DNA of 64,000 nucleotides, from the NCBI RefSeq assembly GCF_014284155.1, contig NZ_JACOFZ010000002.1:1-64000 (forward strand), in the 5' to 3' direction. The notes beneath the pieces were generated by a model. That model was not told the origin of the DNA, ran no database searches, and worked only from the letters and a program-made list of their open reading frames with translations. Made by a program: the position numbers and the translations under genes. Positions 19,841 through 28,965 of this stretch are shown here, in pieces. This stretch comes from Affinundibacterium nitidum. Lineage in GTDB: Bacteria; Pseudomonadota; Gammaproteobacteria; Burkholderiales; Burkholderiaceae_D. How positions within the stretch are numbered: the stretch's first letter is position 1; each line of letters begins with the position of its first letter.

Positions 19841-21100
19841 TTAAGCTCGACTCTCGCGATTGTTTGCTAGCGGTATCGCTAGCATAATCATCATCGCCAA
19901 ACCAAATAAAGCGTCGCGCAAGATTGCATTAAAAGCTCCTGCAAACATCATGCTGACGGTGAGCATACAAAGCGGCATAGCGTAAGGCGATTTTTTCTTC
20001 GCCATTTGAAATGCCTCAAAAAGCTGCCTACCCCAAATGAGGATCAAAGCCAAAACCCCTAAGATACCAAGTTCGCACCAATATAATAGATACTCGTTAT
20101 GTGGAGTGGTCATATTCTCACTCATCTTGCCACGTGCCTCTTCTTTGTAGAGCGGCATCCACTGCCCGACACCATGTCCAGTCCAAGGGCGCTGCTCGAT
20201 CAAATGCCAGGTATTCTTGTAGATTTCCAAACGCATCCCATCTTCACTCACACTGCCTTGCTGTCCGAAATCGCGAACTTGTTGGATCGTACAAATACTA
20301 CGATTCTTGAAGATTTCCAGGCCATTCATCTGATAGCGATCGTGCATTTCTTTCGCCAAACAAGTGACAGGTGCAGGCGCATTTGCAGCAACATACAAAG
20401 ATGCACAACCACACGCAAACAAGGCCATAACGGCACCTATCTGCCAAAATTTAAAACGAAAATTACGACACAAAAAAACCATCAACAATAGGAAGAACAG
20501 AAGTGATGCGGTACGCGACTTACTACACAAGATAAGAGCCGCAAGTACATATAGAAACGCAAGCACTCGCGCCATCTTATGGTTGCGATGTATCACCAAT
20601 TCATGCAACATCCATGCTGCAGCCAATGCTAATAGCAGCCCCAACAGAATCGACTTATTCCCTTGGTAAATGACATAACTCCGAAACAGCGTATTTTCTG
20701 GGAGTAGGCCATAATTCGCGAGGAAGAACAAAGTTGCGGCGATAAGCGCGCCAATAAAAAAATTACGAACGGCTCTGGTCTGCCATGCACCTGCATCAAT
20801 CGCAATCATTGGCAACAAAAACCAATAGGTTTGGTAATGCAAAAATTGCACCCAGTATTCTTTGTCGGCCGGTGGATTAAGTAGAGTAGAAAAAACACAA
20901 ACTAAGCTCAATCCCAACGCTGGGAAAAACATGGCATGCTGCCGTATATTTTCCCACTTGTGTTTAAACTCCTCAGAGACCACAAAAGCGATTGAGAAAC
21001 AAAGCAAACCCAAATACATTAAGCCGACCGGAAAAAACAGCGTCAGTGGCAGTAACGCCAGCACTTCTTGAGGTAATTTTCTCTTGAATTCAGTTTGCAT
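19841..21100 (-). CDS. O-antigen ligase / Wzy-like membrane protein
   Basis: About 419 residues with ten or more hydrophobic segments and a large periplasmic loop that holds the family signature RPWTGHGVGQW followed by TPHNEYLLYWCELG. This places it in the Wzy_C / O-antigen ligase superfamily; members join polysaccharide to lipid A–core or to other acceptors, or polymerise repeat units. I choose the ATG at 21100; starting further upstream would overlap the end of dnaE and add a non-membrane tail. It probably forms an operon with msbA. Confidence 0.8.
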   Translation of the reverse strand: MQTEFKRKLPQEVLALLPLTLFFPVGLMYLGLLCFSIAFVVSEEFKHKWENIRQHAMFFPALGLSLVCVFSTLLNPPADKEYWVQFLHYQTYWFLLPMIAIDAGAWQTRAVRNFFIGALIAATLFFLANYGLLPENTLFRSYVIYQGNKSILLGLLLALAAAWMLHELVIHRNHKMARVLAFLYVLAALILCSKSRTASLLFFLLLMVFLCRNFRFKFWQIGAVMALFACGCASLYVAANAPAPVTCLAKEMHDRYQMNGLEIFKNRSICTIQQVRDFGQQGSVSEDGMRLEIYKNTWHLIEQRPWTGHGVGQWMPLYKEEARGKMSENMTTPHNEYLLYWCELGILGVLALILIWGRQLFEAFQMAKKKSPYAMPLCMLTVSMMFAGAFNAILRDALFGLAMMIMLAIPLANNRESRA

Positions 21101-21135
21101 CAATGTGTCGGCCCCGGGTTTTACGGTAACGCCAA

Positions 21136-24100
21136 TCAAGCGTATTCGATTTTGACATTTGCAGGCTGCAACCAATCACCTAATTTTTTGCGTAACTGAT
21201 CATCGGGGTTCACGCGCCAAGCATCTGACAAATACAGTTCTGCAGTGGCGACCGCATTTCCATAATTGATCAACACGGGACAACCTTCTTGATTCAAATG
21301 TTCACGCAAAATTTCAGCCAGCTTCTTGGTATCTGCATTAGCATCGAGCTTCACTCGCAAACCTTGAGAGAACTGTACGCGCGCCCGACCAATATCCATT
21401 ACTTTTTCAGCCGTGATACGTAAACCACCATTAAAGCGGTCTTCCGAAACTTTCCCGAGAACTGCCAGGAATTCATCTTCTTTAAACACAGACTTAAATT
21501 CTTCGGCGAGCTCGCCGTAGACAGTTACCTCAACCACTGCAGTGCCATCATCGAGCGTAACGATTAACAGACGACCGCGTTGCGTCATTTGTGAACGCAG
21601 GCCAGAAATCACGCCGCCAATCAATCGTAGGTCACGTGAAGGCTCCAACTTCGCCAAAGTGGTTTTAATGAACTGGCGCACCTCTGGTGCATAGGCGTCA
21701 AACAAATGACCGGATAGATAGAAACCGAGTGCCTGCTTTTCTTCGAGCAAACGCTGACGATCAGACCAATGCTCTGCCTTCACGTATTCAGGTGGCGGGA
21801 TCATATCGTCATCGTCGCCAAACAAACTGACTTGATTTGCCGAGGCTTCCGCTTGTTCAGCTACTTCCATCGCAAAATCGACACTTGCCAGCAAAACTGC
21901 TCGATCTTGTCCTAGGCAATCCATCGCTCCAGCACGAATCAAGGATTCAATCGTGCGACGATTGACTTGGCGTTTATCCACACGCTTACAGAAATCAAAC
22001 AAATCTGTGAAAGGTCCACCTTCGCGGCGTGCATTGACGATACTTTCAATCGCGTTTTGGCCCGAGCCTTTGACAGCACCCATACCATAACGAATTTGCG
22101 TCGCTTTTTTGCCGCTCTCCCCAACCGGAACAAAACGATAGTCAGATTGATTGATATCAGGTGGTAGCATTTTGAGCTTACAAATATCGATCGCATCTTC
22201 AACGAGGATTTTGACTTTATCCGTATCATCCATGGCCAATGACATATTGGCGGCCATAAACGCGGCGGGATGGTGGGCTTTCAAATATGCGGTGTGATAT
22301 GACAGCAAAGCATAAGCAGCGGCATGCGATTTATTAAAGCCATAGCCAGCAAACTTTTCCATCAAATCGAAAATTTCGTCGGCTTTTTCTTGAGATAGAC
22401 CATCTTTTGCGGCACCGTCACGGAAGATTTGACGGTGCTCCGCCATCTCTTCTGCTTTTTTCTTACCCATCGCACGGCGCAATAAGTCAGCACCACCGAG
22501 TGAGTAGCCACCAACCACCTGCGCCATCTGCATAACCTGTTCCTGATACACCATAATGCCGTAGGTCTCAGACAAAATGCCTTCGGTACGTGGGTCAGGG
22601 TAATCAAATTTTTCGCCGTGCTTACGCTTACAGAAGTCTGGAATCAAATCCATAGGGCCTGGGCGATACAGCGCAACCAGCGCAATAATGTCTTCGAAAC
22701 GATCGGGACGCGCATCTTTCAACATGCCCTGCATACCACGACTTTCCAGCTGGAAGACTGCGACTGTTTTTGCCTTCGTCAATAACTCGTAAGATGCGCG
22801 ATCGTCCAAAGGTAACTTAGACAAATCGAAGTCTTTCATCGCAGGATCGAGCATTTTGATGTAACGTACCGCACGATCCAAAATCGTTAAGGTAGTTAAA
22901 CCCAAAAAGTCGAACTTCACCAAACCGACTGCTTCAACGTCGTCTTTGTCGTACTGCGAGACCACGCCGGAATCACCACCTTGAGTGTATAGCGGACAAA
23001 AGTCTGTGAGCTTGCCTGGGGCAATCAACACACCACCGGCGTGCATACCGATATTTCGGGTGATACCTTCGACCTGCTGCGCCAAATCGAGCAAGGTCTT
23101 AACCTCTTCTTCGTTCTCCTGACGCTCCGCCAGCAAAGGCTCTTCGACAATCGCTTCAGCAATGGTCACTTGTTTGCCCGGCTTAAACGGAATGAGTTTA
23201 GACACACCATCGCAAAACATATAGCCGAAATCGAGCACCCGTCCAACGTCACGAATCGCTCCTTTTGCCGCCATGGTACCGAAGGTGGCAATCTGCGACA
23301 CCGCATCTTTACCGTAGCGATCTTTCACGTACTGGATCACGCGGTCACGACCTTCCTGACAGAAGTCAATATCAAAGTCGGGCATGGAGACGCGTTCTGG
23401 ATTCAAGAAACGTTCGAACAGCAAGTTGTACTGAAGTGGATCAAGGTCGGTAATCAGCAATGAATAGGCGACCAAAGAACCCGCACCGGAACCACGACCC
23501 GGACCAACAGGCACACCATTATTTTTTGCCCATTGAATAAAGTCGGCAACGATCAAAAAGTAACCAGGGAAACCCATCTTGATAATGGTATCGGTTTCGA
23601 ATTTCAAACGAGCTTCGTAACGTTCACGATTCTTCGCCAATTTTTCCGGATCTGGAAACAAATTCGCTAATCGGTATTCCAAACCCTTCTTCGCTTCGTA
23701 CACTAAGAAGTCATTCAAACTCATGCCATCTGGCGTCGGAAAGTCAGGGAGTTTCGGTTTGCCGAGCTCCAATTTCAAGTTGCAACGTTTCGCGATCTCG
23801 ACAGAGTTGGTCAAGGCGCCTGGTAAATCCTTGAATAGCTCGACCATTTCTTCGCGCGACTTGAAACATTGTTGGTCATTGAATTTACGCACACGACGCC
23901 CATTTGCCAGCATTTCGCCTTCGGCGATACAGGTACGGGCCTCATGTGCCGTGAAATCGTCTTTACTTAGAAACTGGATAGGATGTGTCGCCACCACAGG
24001 CAAACCCAAACGATGGGCCAAAGTGACAGCATGCCTCACATGGTTGTCCATATTAGGCTGTCCAGCGCGTTGGATTTCAATATAAAAATGGTCGGGAAAG

Positions 24101-24657
24101 ATACTGGCCCAGCGTTGGGCGCAGCGTTCAGCAAGCTCGAGATTACCGTTATCAATAGCGATGCCAATGTCGCCAAAATGTGCACCGGATAAAGCAATTA
24201 AGCCTTGTTCAGGATCGTTTTCAAAGAGCTCTTGCAGCCATTCGAATCGAATTTCAGCACGACCACGATGTTGATTCTCCAACCATGCACGTGCCAATAA
24301 TTCACATAAACGTAGGTAGCCATGGCGAGACTTCACTAACAACAACAAACGTGAAGGCTTATCGCGATCAGCATCATTGGTAATCCAAACATCACATCCA
24401 GCGATAGGTTTGATTGCTTTGCCACGCGCAGTCTTATAGAACTTCACTAAGCCAAACAGGTTACCAAGATCAGTCAGTGCTAGCGCTGGCTGTTTATCTT
24501 TTAACGCAGCTTTGATTACGTCATCAATTCGTACTAACCCATCAACAATGGAATACTCCGAATGCATGCGTAAATGCACGAACTGTGGGTAGTCCAAGTG
24601 AGAGTTGGCGCTTGGCGCCGTGGCGATTTGTGGGGCAATAGCGAGTTCTGTATTCAT
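21136..24657 (-). CDS. dnaE: DNA polymerase III alpha subunit
   Basis: A 1173-residue C-family replicative polymerase. N-terminal PHP domain (FVHLRMHSEYSIVDGLVR), the palm with catalytic aspartates in PDFDIDFCQEGRD around residue 425, GPGRGSGAGSLVAYSL, and late helix-hairpin-helix and OB-fold regions. The length is normal for DnaE1. The ATG at 24657 starts just before the PHP domain. It sits upstream of the O-antigen-ligase-like gene on the same strand. Confidence 0.97.
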   Translation of the reverse strand: MNTELAIAPQIATAPSANSHLDYPQFVHLRMHSEYSIVDGLVRIDDVIKAALKDKQPALALTDLGNLFGLVKFYKTARGKAIKPIAGCDVWITNDADRDKPSRLLLLVKSRHGYLRLCELLARAWLENQHRGRAEIRFEWLQELFENDPEQGLIALSGAHFGDIGIAIDNGNLELAERCAQRWASIFPDHFYIEIQRAGQPNMDNHVRHAVTLAHRLGLPVVATHPIQFLSKDDFTAHEARTCIAEGEMLANGRRVRKFNDQQCFKSREEMVELFKDLPGALTNSVEIAKRCNLKLELGKPKLPDFPTPDGMSLNDFLVYEAKKGLEYRLANLFPDPEKLAKNRERYEARLKFETDTIIKMGFPGYFLIVADFIQWAKNNGVPVGPGRGSGAGSLVAYSLLITDLDPLQYNLLFERFLNPERVSMPDFDIDFCQEGRDRVIQYVKDRYGKDAVSQIATFGTMAAKGAIRDVGRVLDFGYMFCDGVSKLIPFKPGKQVTIAEAIVEEPLLAERQENEEEVKTLLDLAQQVEGITRNIGMHAGGVLIAPGKLTDFCPLYTQGGDSGVVSQYDKDDVEAVGLVKFDFLGLTTLTILDRAVRYIKMLDPAMKDFDLSKLPLDDRASYELLTKAKTVAVFQLESRGMQGMLKDARPDRFEDIIALVALYRPGPMDLIPDFCKRKHGEKFDYPDPRTEGILSETYGIMVYQEQVMQMAQVVGGYSLGGADLLRRAMGKKKAEEMAEHRQIFRDGAAKDGLSQEKADEIFDLMEKFAGYGFNKSHAAAYALLSYHTAYLKAHHPAAFMAANMSLAMDDTDKVKILVEDAIDICKLKMLPPDINQSDYRFVPVGESGKKATQIRYGMGAVKGSGQNAIESIVNARREGGPFTDLFDFCKRVDKRQVNRRTIESLIRAGAMDCLGQDRAVLLASVDFAMEVAEQAEASANQVSLFGDDDDMIPPPEYVKAEHWSDRQRLLEEKQALGFYLSGHLFDAYAPEVRQFIKTTLAKLEPSRDLRLIGGVISGLRSQMTQRGRLLIVTLDDGTAVVEVTVYGELAEEFKSVFKEDEFLAVLGKVSEDRFNGGLRITAEKVMDIGRARVQFSQGLRVKLDANADTKKLAEILREHLNQEGCPVLINYGNAVATAELYLSDAWRVNPDDQLRKKLGDWLQPANVKIEYA

Positions 24658-24780
24658 CCCGCTATTTTACCGTGTTGCCTGTGATCTGGAGTGCAATACT
24701 TACACTCTCGAACAAGAATTTACTGCTGCTGACACCAAGGCCTAAGCGCGAGGAAAACGATAAAGACTCCTTCGCTTCGT

Positions 24781-26190
24781 TCAGTCGAAGTAAAGACGCT
24801 CAGTGTTAAAGAAAACACAATCCTCTTCCTCTTCTACTGCGATCTCAAGGTAATTTCGCTCTATTAACTCCTGAAAGCCCAGCAAAATCTTTTGCTCTGG
24901 AATATGAGCGTGCTTCTCAGAAAATTCCATCATCACTTGGCGCAGAACTTTCCCCCTTTGGCACAATGACCATAGGTCGTGCATTTCATTCGATTTCAAG
25001 TGCAAAGGTTGAACGGTGATTTTACTTTCATAGAAATGCACGTCTTGAATCATCGAGTCTTTTGATAGGGCAATAACTGCGCGACGTCGGGCCCAAAATA
25101 CCGATTCCGGCCAACGAGTTTCACGTTGATAGTATTGCCATTGCGTTTGTAAGTATTGACGGAAGTCTTGTTCAATCGCTTGCGCGTAGGTATCTAAAAG
25201 ACTGCCCTCTGAAAAGAGATGATCCACCGCGATGAAGGCACCATGAACGCCAGTTGCCAATGCGCGTGGAATACCAGAGGAAGAGATCGGATCATATGAG
25301 GCCACTGCATCACCAACCGCAACCCAGTCCCTGCCTCCTGCATTTCTCAAATAAGAGGAATAGCAAGGAAACGCTCGAGGTACATCATCAAACTCCAAGC
25401 TTTGCAAGGTACTACCAATTTGGGTTTTAGAAAATAACGCGCGCCACACTGCCGGCTGGCTACCATGAAGCTTGTTCAAAATATCAGGATCGCTCATCAA
25501 GACCACTGAAACACGACCATCCACCATTGGCGTAACATGCCACCATCCATATTCTGCTGCTTCCACGTGATTTTCTACAGTCAAACTGCCACCTTCAGGC
25601 AATCGACCAATGCATCCAACACCAACCAAACGATCGTGAACCGTTAGCGCCAAATTCAAATTAGTTCGCATGACTCCACGACGACCAGAAGCATCAATAA
25701 TAAATTTACAATGAGTAACGTAGGTCGCTCCTTGCTCGTCCTTGACCAAGACACGCCAACCACCTTGTGGTCTAGCCTCACATGTCACCACCTGATTACG
25801 AATCAGTAGTTCGCCGCCACGGGAGGTGAACGTATCAGCCAACATCTTTTCAAAACGAAGACGATTCAGTGCCCAACCTGTTCCGCTCTCAGCGAACATG
25901 TGCCCAAGGCGGCGAGATTCGGAACTACCCCAACTTACCTGGCTAAAAAATGGCTCTTGGCTTTGCGTCGCGCAAAATTCATCCCAAACACCAAGGTATT
26001 CCAGTGTCGAACGGACACTAGAGGAAAGTGACTCGCCGTACTTATGTTCAGAGTAATCACCACGTTCGACAATAGAAACGCGCACATCTTCGCGCTTCAG
26101 CAAGGCAATACCCGCGGTACAACCTGAAATCCCACCACCTAAAATCAGGACGTCAACTTCTTTGATGACTAGATCACTTTGGCTATTCAT
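24781..26190 (-). CDS. FAD-dependent, tryptophan-halogenase-like oxidoreductase
   Basis: About 469 residues. A GGGISGC dinucleotide motif (residues 18-24), YGESLSS near 51 and GDAVASYDPISSSG at 293-306 place it in the flavin-dependent monooxygenase/halogenase superfamily. The halogenase motif WxWxIP is replaced by GWWHVTP (215-221), so halogenation is doubtful; relatives such as the LodB/GoxB-type maturases oxidise residues in proteins. The ATG at 26190 has GAGG five bases upstream. A consensus sigma-54 promoter (26317-26331) drives it, in the same region as the FHA sigma-54 activator and the peptide cluster, so I infer it acts on the peptide product. The substrate is not known. Confidence 0.75.
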   Translation of the reverse strand: MNSQSDLVIKEVDVLILGGGISGCTAGIALLKREDVRVSIVERGDYSEHKYGESLSSSVRSTLEYLGVWDEFCATQSQEPFFSQVSWGSSESRRLGHMFAESGTGWALNRLRFEKMLADTFTSRGGELLIRNQVVTCEARPQGGWRVLVKDEQGATYVTHCKFIIDASGRRGVMRTNLNLALTVHDRLVGVGCIGRLPEGGSLTVENHVEAAEYGWWHVTPMVDGRVSVVLMSDPDILNKLHGSQPAVWRALFSKTQIGSTLQSLEFDDVPRAFPCYSSYLRNAGGRDWVAVGDAVASYDPISSSGIPRALATGVHGAFIAVDHLFSEGSLLDTYAQAIEQDFRQYLQTQWQYYQRETRWPESVFWARRRAVIALSKDSMIQDVHFYESKITVQPLHLKSNEMHDLWSLCQRGKVLRQVMMEFSEKHAHIPEQKILLGFQELIERNYLEIAVEEEEDCVFFNTERLYFD

Positions 26191-26316
26191 TTTGACCTCA
26201 ATTATGGTTTCCACTCAGATTCTGGAAAACACCCAACCCAGACTCTCATGAACACTCAATACGCTTAGATTTGTTCGATATTTTTGCCACACAAAAGCGG
26301 CTCTACACCACTAATA

Positions 26317-26331
26317 GCAATTCACGTGCCA
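26317..26331 (-). promoter_or_regulatory. sigma-54 promoter of the flavoprotein gene
   Basis: On the minus strand TGGCACGTGAATTGC followed by TA: a full match to TGGCACG-N4-TTGC with GG and GC ten bases apart. It predicts a transcription start near 26305, about 115 bases before the ATG at 26190. Confidence 0.9.
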
Positions 26332-26559
26332 GATCGCATTTACCTCAAAAGGCGCAGATTTTTGGTGTAAACTGCTTAAACTAAGAACAAGGTTTTGTAC
26401 GAAAAAAAGCTTTAAAAACCGAGAGTTATCATGAATCCATAAATAAAGTGATAATTTAAGCAACGAACTTCTTTTATTACGGGAATGTACTAGAGCTTTT
26501 CTGACATAGCCCTGAAGTTTTACCTACAAAACTAAGTAATTTTGAGTCGGATAAAAAGA

Positions 26560-26575
26560 AGGTATGGAAATTGCA
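26560..26575 (+). promoter_or_regulatory. possible sigma-54 promoter of the FHA regulator gene
   Basis: AGGTATGGAAATTGCA: GG and GC ten bases apart, perfect -12 TTGCA, weaker -24 (GGTATG instead of GGCACG). It would start transcription near 26586, about 140 bases before the regulator ATG, and would imply autoactivation. Confidence 0.45.
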
Positions 26576-26590
26576 GTAAGTGGCGGTGAT

Positions 26591-26693
26591 CACGTAAAAA
26601 AGTCGCTTGTCATGTAAATTTTCAAGCCTTTACGTGTAATCAATTTACGACTTAAAATTTTGACGTGTAAATAAAATGATTTTTTACACGTCA
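26591..26693. repeat. cluster of TACGTGTAA-type operator repeats
   Basis: Within ~100 bp of the 513-bp gap between the flavoprotein and the FHA regulator there are TCACGTAAAA (26590-26599), CATGTAAAT (26611-26619), TTTACGTGTAAT (26629-26640) and a perfect inverted repeat TGACGTGTAAA (26661-26671) / TTTACACGTCA (26683-26693) with an 11-bp gap, so arm centres are 22 bp apart (two helical turns). The same core recurs in front of the kinase gene that starts at 41260. The arrangement fits a dimeric transcription factor. The rest of the gap holds the two sigma-54 elements listed separately. Confidence 0.65.
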
Positions 26694-26727
26694 ATTGACA
26701 CCCACAATTTGACCAATTGAAGTAACG

Positions 26728-28299
26728 ATGAACAATATTGATTACACCATCACCTCGCCACTGAATGTGGTTGCCAAAGAAAGTAGGCCTTTGTTAGCGA
26801 TCACGATCGCTTGGCATCCAGATGTATCGCGCATCGGTGAGCAATTCATCGGAACCACTGAAGAAGGGGTGATTGAAGTAAGTCGCTTCATTCCGATGTT
26901 TCGCAAGAGCCATGGAGACACTTTGCCAATCGGGCATGGTGGCGTTTCTCGGGAACCCATCCGCGTAGTGCGAGACACTAGTGATGGCGTCACGATATGC
27001 CCACCAAAGAGCAGAATGGTGGTCGAGCTCAACGGCCAAATGATTATTGATCCAGTATGTCTCAGCGCGGAACAAATTGAGGCTGGAGCGATTTTGGCTT
27101 TAGGCCGTGCGGTTTACTTATGTATTCATTGGATGCGCTGCCTTCCCAAAGAAAACCCGGTCGAAGGTTTTATTGGCGTCGGCAGCGCTGCTATCGCAGC
27201 CCGCGATCTAATTCGTCTCGCAGCGAGCAGTGATGCCACGGTATTACTTCTCGGCGAAACGGGTACCGGAAAAGAAGTGGCTGCGCGCGGCATTCATCAA
27301 CTAAGTAAGCGATCTGCACATCGCATGGTGTCAGTGAATATGGCTGCACTCAACGAGTCACTTGCAGCGGCAGATTTATTTGGTGCAAGTAAAGGCGCCT
27401 ACACAGGCGCACAAAACGCGCGTAATGGTTTCTTCAGCGAAGCTGAGGGATCCACTCTCTTTCTCGACGAAATCGGCAACACTCCTGTTAGCATCCAACC
27501 AATGCTATTGAGAGTTCTCGAAACAGGTGAGTATCGTCCACTTGGGGCAACACGCGATAATAAATCGACTGCACGTCTGATCACCGCAACCGATCAAGAT
27601 CTCTATCATTCGTCTTTTAACCACGCTTTAGTTCGTCGCTTAGAAAGCTTCATCATTCGGATTCCACCTTTACGTGCACGCCGTGAGGACATCGGTTTAT
27701 TGATGATCAACTTGTTTCAAACACTTGAAGTCGGTTCGATTGATCCTGGGCAGATTCCCGCTAGTTTCATTGACAATGCACTCAATTACGACTGGCCAGG
27801 CAATATTCGCCAATTAGGCAACGTCTTCAAGCGAGCCATATTATCGATACAAATGGGTGAAACTCCGGTGCTCGCGAGTATGATTGAAGCTCCAAAATTG
27901 CAATCGGTCGACAACGCCGCTCAACTCCGAAAAATACATGCATATGGCATGCAAGATAATGTCATGGGTAAGTTGGGCAAAGTTGCCCCAGACCCCGAAG
28001 AAGTGCCGGTAGAGCGCAAGAAGTTGCGCGACTTGAGCGAAGATGATGTAGTCAACGCGATGGAGAAACACGCTTGGACGATCCAATATGCCGCGGAAGA
28101 TTTGGGCATATCCCGCCCTTCTATGTATAAACTTATCGAGGCCAACGCTCAAATTCGACGTGTGGAGCAAATCCCAACGGATGAATTGCGCGGACAATTT
28201 GACACGGCCGGCGGAGAAGTTGAAAAATGTGCATCACTTCTAAAGACACCGAGTGAAGCCTTGCGCCGCCACTTAAAAGGTTTAGGCTGGATTTCTTGA
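26728..28299 (+). CDS. FHA-domain sigma-54-dependent activator
   Basis: A 523-residue enhancer-binding protein. The N-terminus (~20-115) is FHA-like, with the phosphothreonine-binding region LPIGHGGVSREPIRV near 67-81; there is no receiver domain. The AAA+ domain has Walker A GETGTGKE (176-183), the sigma-54 loop GAYTGA (223-228), Walker B TLFLDEIG (243-250) and the arginine segment RARRED. A Fis-like helix-turn-helix (AAEDLGISRPSMYKLIE) sits before a ~60-residue tail. FHA domains bind phosphothreonine, so the natural input is a Ser/Thr kinase, and three kinase-like genes lie in the same region. It probably drives the sigma-54 promoters at 26317 and 37629. Confidence 0.9.
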   Translation: MNNIDYTITSPLNVVAKESRPLLAITIAWHPDVSRIGEQFIGTTEEGVIEVSRFIPMFRKSHGDTLPIGHGGVSREPIRVVRDTSDGVTICPPKSRMVVELNGQMIIDPVCLSAEQIEAGAILALGRAVYLCIHWMRCLPKENPVEGFIGVGSAAIAARDLIRLAASSDATVLLLGETGTGKEVAARGIHQLSKRSAHRMVSVNMAALNESLAAADLFGASKGAYTGAQNARNGFFSEAEGSTLFLDEIGNTPVSIQPMLLRVLETGEYRPLGATRDNKSTARLITATDQDLYHSSFNHALVRRLESFIIRIPPLRARREDIGLLMINLFQTLEVGSIDPGQIPASFIDNALNYDWPGNIRQLGNVFKRAILSIQMGETPVLASMIEAPKLQSVDNAAQLRKIHAYGMQDNVMGKLGKVAPDPEEVPVERKKLRDLSEDDVVNAMEKHAWTIQYAAEDLGISRPSMYKLIEANAQIRRVEQIPTDELRGQFDTAGGEVEKCASLLKTPSEALRRHLKGLGWIS

Positions 28300-28535
28300 G
28301 TAAACCGACCTCTATTCGGGCATGCTGAGTTGGGAAGATCTGAAAGAGACTGTGGTTTTTGCGATAGAAACTCGCTCTTTCAGACTCAAACAACGTGAAA
28401 TAGTAATACCATGTAGCAAGTTCCTACGAAAACCGTATCGAAATTCGCGTAGGAGCGAAGAGCAAGCTTAAGTAAATTCATCGCCGCAAGCAAACTTAAG
28501 TCACATTACTTCCAGATCACCGTTCGGAGAGTCCG

Positions 28536-28952
28536 ATGTCAAACTCATCGTTTCCACAGAAGACGCCCGGGGAGATGCGAGTGCTGGTCGTGGACGATGA
28601 TCCTTTACAGCTGGCTTATGTCAGCGCTCTACTCAAGTCTCTCAATATTACTCAAGTCACTACCGCAGATAACGGCACCCAAGCCGTTGCGGTTCTTGAA
28701 CAAACCAATGAAGGTCTAGATCTGATTATTTCAGACCTGATGATGCCGACCATGGATGGCTTCGACTTTCTCTGGCAGCTCGCCTATCGGCAGTCCAAGA
28801 TCCCCGTTATCATCATGTCGGCACAATCGATCGAAGTAATTCACAGTGCCGAGTTGGTAGCACAGCTTAAATTTCTGCAATTAGTGGGTAGCCTCGAAAA
28901 GCCTGTGACTAAAGAACGTTTCCATGACATGGTGAAAGGTCTCTTGTCATAA
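28536..28952 (+). CDS. stand-alone response regulator receiver
   Basis: A 138-residue CheY-like protein with only a receiver domain: acidic pocket VVDDD, phospho-acceptor Asp in ISDLMMPTMDG, switch Ser in IIMSA and the Lys in LEKPV. No DNA-binding output is attached, so it must act through a partner. It lies 236 bp downstream of the FHA activator on the same strand and converges with the last kinase gene, leaving 13 bp. It resembles the receiver encoded at 56707-57186. Confidence 0.85.
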   Translation: MSNSSFPQKTPGEMRVLVVDDDPLQLAYVSALLKSLNITQVTTADNGTQAVAVLEQTNEGLDLIISDLMMPTMDGFDFLWQLAYRQSKIPVIIMSAQSIEVIHSAELVAQLKFLQLVGSLEKPVTKERFHDMVKGLLS

Positions 28953-28965
28953 TTTACTGAAGGAA

